From Bradyrhizobium sp. CB3481 (GTDB taxonomy: Bacteria > Pseudomonadota > Alphaproteobacteria > Rhizobiales > Xanthobacteraceae), in assembly GCF_029714305.1 (NCBI RefSeq), contig NZ_CP121647.1, positions 4,546,501 to 4,610,500 of the forward strand: a stretch of DNA of 64,000 nt, read 5' to 3'. Both the position numbers and the translations under genes were made by a program. Every line of letters starts with the position of its first letter. Position 1 is the first letter of the stretch. The notes beneath the pieces are model-generated. The model ran no database searches, was not told where the DNA came from, and saw only the letters and a program-made list of their open reading frames with translations. This document shows positions 58,769 to 64,000 of this stretch, one piece after another.

Positions 58769-60271
58769 GTGAAGCGGCCGCGCAAGCGCGCTTCCAGCGT
58801 CGCCGTCATCGACATCGGTTCGAACTCGGTTCGTCTCGTCGTCTATGAGACGATGGCGCGCAGCCTCGTCACCATCTTCAACGAGAAGGCGTTGTGCGGC
58901 CTCGGCCGCGAGGTGCAGAGCACCGGCCTGTTGGCGGAAGACGCCGTCACCAAGGCGCTGACCGCGCTGCGGCGGTTCCGGGCGCTGTGCAGGATTCAGC
59001 AGGTCGGCCGCGTGTTCGCGATCGCGACCGCCGCCTGCCGCGACGCCAAGAACGGCCCGGACTTCATCGCCAAGGCCGAGCGCATCTGCGGCGCGCGCAT
59101 TCAGATCCTGTCGGGACCACGCGAGGCCAAACTATCCGCGCTCGGCGTCGTCTCCGGCATCCACAATCCCAACGGCATTGTCGGCGACCTCGGCGGCGGT
59201 TCACTCGAACTGATCGACGTGCAGAACACCCGCGTCCACAGCGGCGTCACGCTGCCGCTCGGAAGCCTGGCGCTGCAGGACCTCTCGGACAAATCCTTGA
59301 AGCGCGCCGAGCGCATCGTTCGCGACGCGCTGTCCGGCGTCGCCCAACTCAAGGCCGGCAGTGGTCGCACCTTCTATGCGGTCGGCGGCACCTGGCGCGC
59401 GCTGGCGCGCATCCACATCGTGCAGAGCGGTTATCCGCTGCGCGTGATGCACGGCTATTCGATACCGGCTTCCGACGCGCTCGATTTCGCCAGACGTCTG
59501 CGCCGGCTTGCCGCCGCCAACATGCTCGCTGACATCGAAGTGGTTGCGGATGCCCGGCGCCCGCTACTGACCTATGCCGCGCTGGTGCTCGAATACATCA
59601 TCCGCATCGGCCGTCCCAAGGAAATCGTGTTCTCGACCTTCGGCGTGCGCGAAGGCCTGCTTTACGAGATGCTCCTGCCAAAGGAGCGCGCCAAGGATGG
59701 ATTCATCTGCGCCGCGCAAACCCTGAACGGGTTATTGTCGCGCTCGGCGCGCCATGCCGAGGAACTGGTGGCCTGGACCGATCGCCTGGTGCGCGTCGTG
59801 AGGCTGCGCGAGACCGAGGAAGACCGCCGCCTGCGCCACGCCGCCTGCCTGCTCTCCGATATCGGCTGGCGTGTGCATCCCGACCACCGCGGCGAGGAAA
59901 CGCTGAGCCTGATCACCAACGGCAATTTCGGCTCGATCAGCCATCAGGGCCGCGCCTTTGTCGCGCTGTCGGTGTTCTATCGCTATGCCGGTCTCAGCGA
60001 AGAGAACGAGCCGCCGGAACACATCCGCGAGCTGCTGACTCCGGCGATGGACGAGCGTGCCCGCCTTCTCGGCGCCGCGTTCCGTGTCGCACACCTGATC
60101 TCGGCCGCACGCACTGGCGTCTTGCCGGCGACGCATTTCCGCACCCGCGGCCGCAAGCTGATGCTGGTGTTCGAGCACCGCATGGTCGATCTCGTCGCCG
60201 ACCGCGTCGGCAGCCGCTTCAAGCAACTGGCGCGGCTCGTCGGCCGCGCCGGCTCGATCGTTCGAAGCTGA
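58769..60271 (+). CDS. ppx: Exopolyphosphatase (Ppx/GppA family)
   Basis: 500 residues from GTG. The actin-like ATPase fold shows AVIDIGSNSVRLVVYE, FAIATAACRDAKNG, GPREAKLSALGVVSGIHNPNGIVGDLGGGSLELIDVQ and FYAVGGTWRALARIHI. A C-terminal HD-like helical part (HAACLLSDIGWRVHPDHRGEETL) follows. It hydrolyses terminal phosphates of polyphosphate, possibly also pppGpp. It is in one operon with ppk, 12 bases after its stop, so synthesis and breakdown of polyphosphate are linked. Confidence 0.95.
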   Translation: MKRPRKRASSVAVIDIGSNSVRLVVYETMARSLVTIFNEKALCGLGREVQSTGLLAEDAVTKALTALRRFRALCRIQQVGRVFAIATAACRDAKNGPDFIAKAERICGARIQILSGPREAKLSALGVVSGIHNPNGIVGDLGGGSLELIDVQNTRVHSGVTLPLGSLALQDLSDKSLKRAERIVRDALSGVAQLKAGSGRTFYAVGGTWRALARIHIVQSGYPLRVMHGYSIPASDALDFARRLRRLAAANMLADIEVVADARRPLLTYAALVLEYIIRIGRPKEIVFSTFGVREGLLYEMLLPKERAKDGFICAAQTLNGLLSRSARHAEELVAWTDRLVRVVRLRETEEDRRLRHAACLLSDIGWRVHPDHRGEETLSLITNGNFGSISHQGRAFVALSVFYRYAGLSEENEPPEHIRELLTPAMDERARLLGAAFRVAHLISAARTGVLPATHFRTRGRKLMLVFEHRMVDLVADRVGSRFKQLARLVGRAGSIVRS

Positions 60272-60495
60272 GAACGACCGGCACCGCCTGCTAGGGCGTG
60301 AACCCATAAATTCAGAGGAGAAGCCCATTTGCCGTGTGGCCCGATCGCAGGACCGAAAGCGAATCGTGCCGCTTCAAGAAATCTAGATATATTTCCGATT
60401 GTCAACGTGCTCTCAATGCCTTGACTTGCCGGCGGTGGTGCTTTGGCGCTATGCCGCAGTGCTCGCCACCGGTGCATGCGACCAAAGGGCCCAAG

Positions 60496-62067
60496 GTGCA
60501 GTTCCTGTTTGCCGACTACGTACTCGACCTTAATCGGCGGGAGCTCACCCGCGGCTCGGCCGCAATTGCAATTGGCCCAAGGGTGTTCGACCTGCTGGTC
60601 TACCTGGTGCAAGCCCGCGACCGCGTCGTCACCAGGGATGAACTGCTGGACACTGTGTGGAGCGGGCGCATCGTCTCTGAATCAACGCTCACCAGCCATA
60701 TCAACGCGGTGCGCAAAGCGATCGGCGATAGCGGCCAGGAACAGCGCCTGATCCGAACGATTGCCCGCAAGGGCCTCCGGTTCGTGGGCGAGGTTGAGGC
60801 AAGAAGCCCCGATAGCGCCGTCATCCGAAACGCGGAGCAGGCTAACTCGAATGAGCGCCAGGAGCCGTCTCTTCCTGACAAGCCCTCGATTGCCATCCTG
60901 CCGTTTCAGAACCTGAGCGGTGATCCCGAGCAGGAGTACTTCGCCGATGGTGTTGTTGAGGACATCATCCTGGCCTTGTCGCGGATACGCTGGCTGTTCG
61001 TTATCGCCCGGAATTCGAGCTTCACATACAAAGGCCGGGCCGTGGATGTCCGACAGGTGGGGCGCGAATTGGGCGTGCGATATGTGCTTGAAGGCAGCGT
61101 GCGCAAGGCGGCGACAAGGGTGCGCATTACCGGGCAACTCATTGATGCGACCAATGGCGTGCATCTCTGGGCCGAGCGTTTCGAAGGCACCCTCGACGAC
61201 ATCTTTGAGCTGCAGGACACGGTCGCCGCAGGCGTCGTTAGTGCGATCGCGCCGCAGCTTGAGCTTGCCGAAATCGAGCGTGCGAGCCGAAAGCCGACCG
61301 AAAGCCTCCACGCCTATGACTATTACTTGCGTGGATTGACCAAGTTTCACCTTGCGAGCAGGGCCGGCCTCGATGAGGCATTGCCGCTATTCTACAAGGC
61401 GATCGAGCTCGATGCGGAGTTCGCCTCCGCGTATGGAATGGCGGCGTGGTGCTACTACTGGCGCAAGATGAATCGTTGGCTCGACGATCGCGAAGCAGAC
61501 GGCAACGAGGCCGCGCGATTGTGCCGACACGCCGTGACGCTGGGAAAGAATGACGCGGTCGCTCTGACCAGAGGCGGCCACGCATGGCCTCATTTTGGCG
61601 GTGACCTCGAAAGTTGCGTCACCTATGTCGATAGGGCCATGGTGCTCAATCCCAATCTCTCGACGATCTGGTACCTCGGCGGGTACCAGCGAATTTCCCT
61701 TGGCAGACATGATAGTGCGATCGAATATTTCACGCGTGCCATGCGCCTCAGTCCGCTCGATCCGGAGACATTTCAAATGCAGACCGGAATCGCAATGGGA
61801 CATTTGTATTCCGGGCGATTTGATGCGGCTGTCGCCTGTTTAGAGATGGCATGGCGGGAGGTACCGAACGTGCTGCGGGTAGCGGCCTTTATGGCCGCAA
61901 GCCATGCGCTGGCAGGCCGGGAGGAAGAAGCGCGACAAGCCATGCACCACGTGCGTCGGCTCGATCCCACGCTGCGCATTGGCAAGCTCGATGACTGGCT
62001 GCTGGTCCAACCGAAGGATTTCGCAGTAGCCGCGGAAGGCCTGCGAAGAGCGGGATTGCCGGAGTAA
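60496..62067 (+). CDS. Winged-helix transcriptional regulator with TolB-like and TPR domains
   Basis: 523 residues from GTG 60496 behind AAAGGGCCC; starts at 60451 and 60334 are in frame but unlike the family. The N-terminal 100 residues are an OmpR/CadC-type winged helix (FADYVLDLNRRELTRGS, VVTRDELLDTVWSGRIVSESTLTSHINAVRKAIGDSGQ). After a linker, the adenylate-cyclase-type pattern IAILPFQNLSGDPEQEYFADGVVEDIILALSRI starts the TolB-like domain, followed by TPRs (EALPLFYKAIELDAEFASAYGMAAWCYYW, AIEYFTRAMRLSPLDPETFQM). Typical of Bradyrhizobium one-component regulators; the signal is unknown. Confidence 0.88.
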   Translation: MQFLFADYVLDLNRRELTRGSAAIAIGPRVFDLLVYLVQARDRVVTRDELLDTVWSGRIVSESTLTSHINAVRKAIGDSGQEQRLIRTIARKGLRFVGEVEARSPDSAVIRNAEQANSNERQEPSLPDKPSIAILPFQNLSGDPEQEYFADGVVEDIILALSRIRWLFVIARNSSFTYKGRAVDVRQVGRELGVRYVLEGSVRKAATRVRITGQLIDATNGVHLWAERFEGTLDDIFELQDTVAAGVVSAIAPQLELAEIERASRKPTESLHAYDYYLRGLTKFHLASRAGLDEALPLFYKAIELDAEFASAYGMAAWCYYWRKMNRWLDDREADGNEAARLCRHAVTLGKNDAVALTRGGHAWPHFGGDLESCVTYVDRAMVLNPNLSTIWYLGGYQRISLGRHDSAIEYFTRAMRLSPLDPETFQMQTGIAMGHLYSGRFDAAVACLEMAWREVPNVLRVAAFMAASHALAGREEEARQAMHHVRRLDPTLRIGKLDDWLLVQPKDFAVAAEGLRRAGLPE

Positions 62068-62343
62068 CAGCTTGCTCCTGCTTCTACGCCCCCGAAAGAT
62101 CAGAAGATCGAAAAGCCGCGGTCCAACCGGGATGCGTCTGAATCGTCTTTGAGTTCTCGCCTGCCGGCGTCAGACAATAATCCTCAAATGAAATTGGCGC
62201 TTCCGCGCGCCGCTTGGACAAGTTTCCAAGGTAAATCCAATCGCAATCCAACATGGCTGCAAGGCTTTTCGGCCAGCTTGGGCGCAATCTCCCCTCGCTT
62301 TCACAAGCAAGGCCATCGGTGGCCCGAAAGTCGAGGGAAAGTC

Positions 62344-63093
62344 ATGAAGATTGTTATTATTGGCGGTACCGGGCTCATCGGAACGAAGCTCGCGAGCAAG
62401 CTCCGTCAGAAAAGCCACGAGGTGATCGCGGCATCTCCCAGTACGGGTGTCAACACGATCACCGGCGAGGGTCTCGACAGGGCGCTTTCGGGCGCCGAGA
62501 TTGTCGTCGATGTTACAAATTCGCCCTCCTTCGAGGACCGCGCGGTTCTGAAATTCTTCGAAACGTCAGGCCGCAATCTTCTCGCCGCCGAGGCCGCCGC
62601 CTCCGTACGCCATCATGTAGCGCTGTCCGTTGTCGGGGTCGACCGCCTTTCGGAAAACGGTTACTTCCGCGCCAAGCTGGTGCAGGAAAGCCTGATCAAG
62701 GCCTCGAAGATTTCCTACACGATTCTGCGCGCGACCCAGTTCTTCGAGTTCGTCGGCGGCATCATCGATTCTTCTGCTGATGGACAAATCGTCAGGCTGT
62801 CGCCTGCCCTGTTTCAGCCCGTGGCTTCGGACGACGTCGCTGCCGCCCTGGCCGACGTCACGCTCGGCGTTCCAGTCAACGGCATCGTTGAGCTGGCCGG
62901 ACCGGAACCGTTCAGTCTCGATGACTTCGCCCGGCAATATCTGACCGCGACAAAGGACCCGCGCAAGGTCGTCGCCGACATCCATGCTCGCTATTTCGGA
63001 GCAGAACTGGACGATCGGTCTCTCACGCCGGGCCAGAATCCCCGGCTCGGCGCCGTGCGTTTCGAGGACTGGCTGGCCGGGCTCCGCCAGTGA
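62344..63093 (+). CDS. NAD(P)-binding SDR/NmrA-type protein
   Basis: 249 residues from ATG 62344 behind GAGGGAAAG. KIVIIGGTGLIGTKLASKL is the Rossmann GxxGxxG loop. ASPSTGVNTITGEGLDRALSGAEIVVDVTNSPSFED, HHVALSVVGVDRLSENGYFRAKLVQESLIKASKISYTILRATQFFEF and NGIVELAGPEP follow the atypical SDR pattern of NmrA/isoflavone-reductase-like proteins. They bind NAD(P) and may be enzymes or redox sensors. It is upstream of an AraC regulator on the same strand, with 189 bases between them. Confidence 0.88.
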   Translation: MKIVIIGGTGLIGTKLASKLRQKSHEVIAASPSTGVNTITGEGLDRALSGAEIVVDVTNSPSFEDRAVLKFFETSGRNLLAAEAAASVRHHVALSVVGVDRLSENGYFRAKLVQESLIKASKISYTILRATQFFEFVGGIIDSSADGQIVRLSPALFQPVASDDVAAALADVTLGVPVNGIVELAGPEPFSLDDFARQYLTATKDPRKVVADIHARYFGAELDDRSLTPGQNPRLGAVRFEDWLAGLRQ

Positions 63094-63282
63094 CGGGCAC
63101 GACCAAGGCCCACAAATCGATACTCACAACGCCCGGCGCATCGCCAGCAAGACAGGGCCAGCGCGTCTGCTTGCCGTTTCGTCGTGGATAGCGACGAAAG
63201 GAATCTGACCATTCCGGATCATGACGACTAGCGGGAGCTTGCTCGTCATACCGTGCCCCGCCCCCCAACACGAGCACAAACC

Positions 63283-64000
63283 ATGAGCAAGCCGATCTTG
63301 CGCGATCCTTCGGAAGATCCCCCGGCCGCGTCTGAGGCGCGCCAGAGCAACTCGCCGATTGCCGATGGGCGTCCTGCCGATGTGGAGATGGCACGCGTGC
63401 TCAAGACCGCGCCACTTCGCATGGCTTCCGATCCGTCCAGTGGCGCGATCGCCTATTGGAAGCATGATCCCCTGCACGACGTCGTCGAGCCGATGGCTGA
63501 TCACGTCATTATGACTTACCCTGCCGGCTCACAGCGGCTGGAGCGGCGCACCGGTAAATCAGCAGCGATTACGACGGCGCGTCCCGGGGTTGTGACGGTC
63601 ATCCCAGCCGGCTCGACCTCCCGGTGGGACATTCACCAGCCCATGGATGTCGTTCAACTCTACCTTCCGTACAGAACGCTCGAGCGTGTTGCCGGTGAAG
63701 CCGGCATGGCCGCTCCCAGCGATCTGCTGGAAAGAACGGGACATCCTGATCTCATTACATCTCGATTACTCCTGAGTGCGGCGGATGTGCTTGAGGGCAG
63801 TGAGGCCCTGGACGCTCTGTTCAGGCAGCAGCTAACGGATCTTCTGGCCACGCGCCTCCTCGCTGCGCACACCAGCTCGCCAACCACTTTCCAGCCGACC
63901 ATGGGGGGCCTCTCGCCCACCGCGCTGCGCCGCGCCGTCGAACGCTTGCGCTCGGACATCGATGCGGACGTGTCCCTTGCGGCGCTGGCTTCGGATGTCG
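63283..64000 (+). CDS. AraC-family regulator (C-terminal HTH cut by window edge)
   Basis: About 239 codons from ATG 63283 are visible. The ligand-binding part has the AraC-binding-2 style (DPLHDVVEPMADHVIMTYPAG, VTVIPAGSTSRWDIHQPMDVVQLYLP). It ends with LSPTALRRAVERLRSDIDADVSLAALASDV, the start of the first helix-turn-helix, where the window stops. It probably regulates a gene beyond the window or the NmrA-type gene upstream. No ligand can be named. Confidence 0.88.
   Translation, partial: MSKPILRDPSEDPPAASEARQSNSPIADGRPADVEMARVLKTAPLRMASDPSSGAIAYWKHDPLHDVVEPMADHVIMTYPAGSQRLERRTGKSAAITTARPGVVTVIPAGSTSRWDIHQPMDVVQLYLPYRTLERVAGEAGMAAPSDLLERTGHPDLITSRLLLSAADVLEGSEALDALFRQQLTDLLATRLLAAHTSSPTTFQPTMGGLSPTALRRAVERLRSDIDADVSLAALASDV

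Overview
The window looks like chromosomal DNA from a Bradyrhizobium-type alphaproteobacterium (Nitrobacteraceae). The evidence is uniformly high-GC coding, a type II (eukaryote-like) glutamine synthetase behind a sigma-54 promoter, an avidin-family protein, an AraC/nitrilase/aldoxime dehydratase cluster, HdaA, a MaeB malic enzyme, and palindromic intergenic repeats of kinds I associate with this group. No rRNA, tRNA, CRISPR array, prophage or insertion sequence was found.

Layout. 1-4.6 kb: partial metallo-beta-lactamase-fold hydrolase, dienelactone-hydrolase-like protein, glycerophosphodiesterase, small avidin-like protein, ABC-F ATPase. 4.7-7.6 kb: a probable stress island. Four consecutive small, extremely hydrophilic proteins lie behind an EcfG-like promoter. 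They converge on a fifth such gene, a cytoplasmic HtrA-like pseudoprotease and a short LuxR-type regulator. 7.8-11.5 kb: TonB-dependent receptor, PepSY membrane protein and a small membrane protein (iron uptake). 11.5-21.3 kb: three paralogous proteins, each with two GrlR-like domains, mixed with a Sel1-repeat protein, a signal-less ModA-like protein, glnII with a small partner gene, a tyrosine phosphatase and an SDR. 21.4-23.3 kb: DUF2161-type nuclease-like protein, small conserved protein, GNAT. 23.5-26.7 kb: AraC regulator, nitrilase and aldoxime dehydratase, which together would convert aldoxime to nitrile to carboxylate.

26.7-35 kb: hotdog thioesterase, cobalamin-binding-type protein, a frameshifted M20 deacylase next to a palindromic repeat, a divergent flavin oxidase/MocR pair, several small secreted proteins, and CreA. 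35-42 kb: L,D-transpeptidase, glutathione peroxidase, polysaccharide deacetylase, a DHFR-fold reductase, DoxX, MaeB. 42.3-46.3 kb: a 37-codon ORF resembling the C-terminus of AspS, a large membrane-anchored protein of unknown function, and aspS itself. 46.5-50.5 kb: SelO, a Phd/PemK-type toxin-antitoxin pair, RNase D. 50.6-53.2 kb: beta-barrel protein, cold-shock protein, GST. 53.2-60.3 kb is housekeeping: purM-purN, a pgsA-type synthase, hdaA and ppk-ppx, with a possible Pho box ahead of ppk. 60.4-64 kb: a winged-helix/TPR regulator, an NAD(P)-binding protein and a truncated AraC regulator.

The points most worth a second look are the hydrophilin/pseudoprotease stress island, the three double-GrlR paralogs, the AspS-tail ORF ahead of maeB, the avidin-like protein without a signal peptide, and the frameshifted M20 gene. 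All family calls come from reading motifs; no database search was run.
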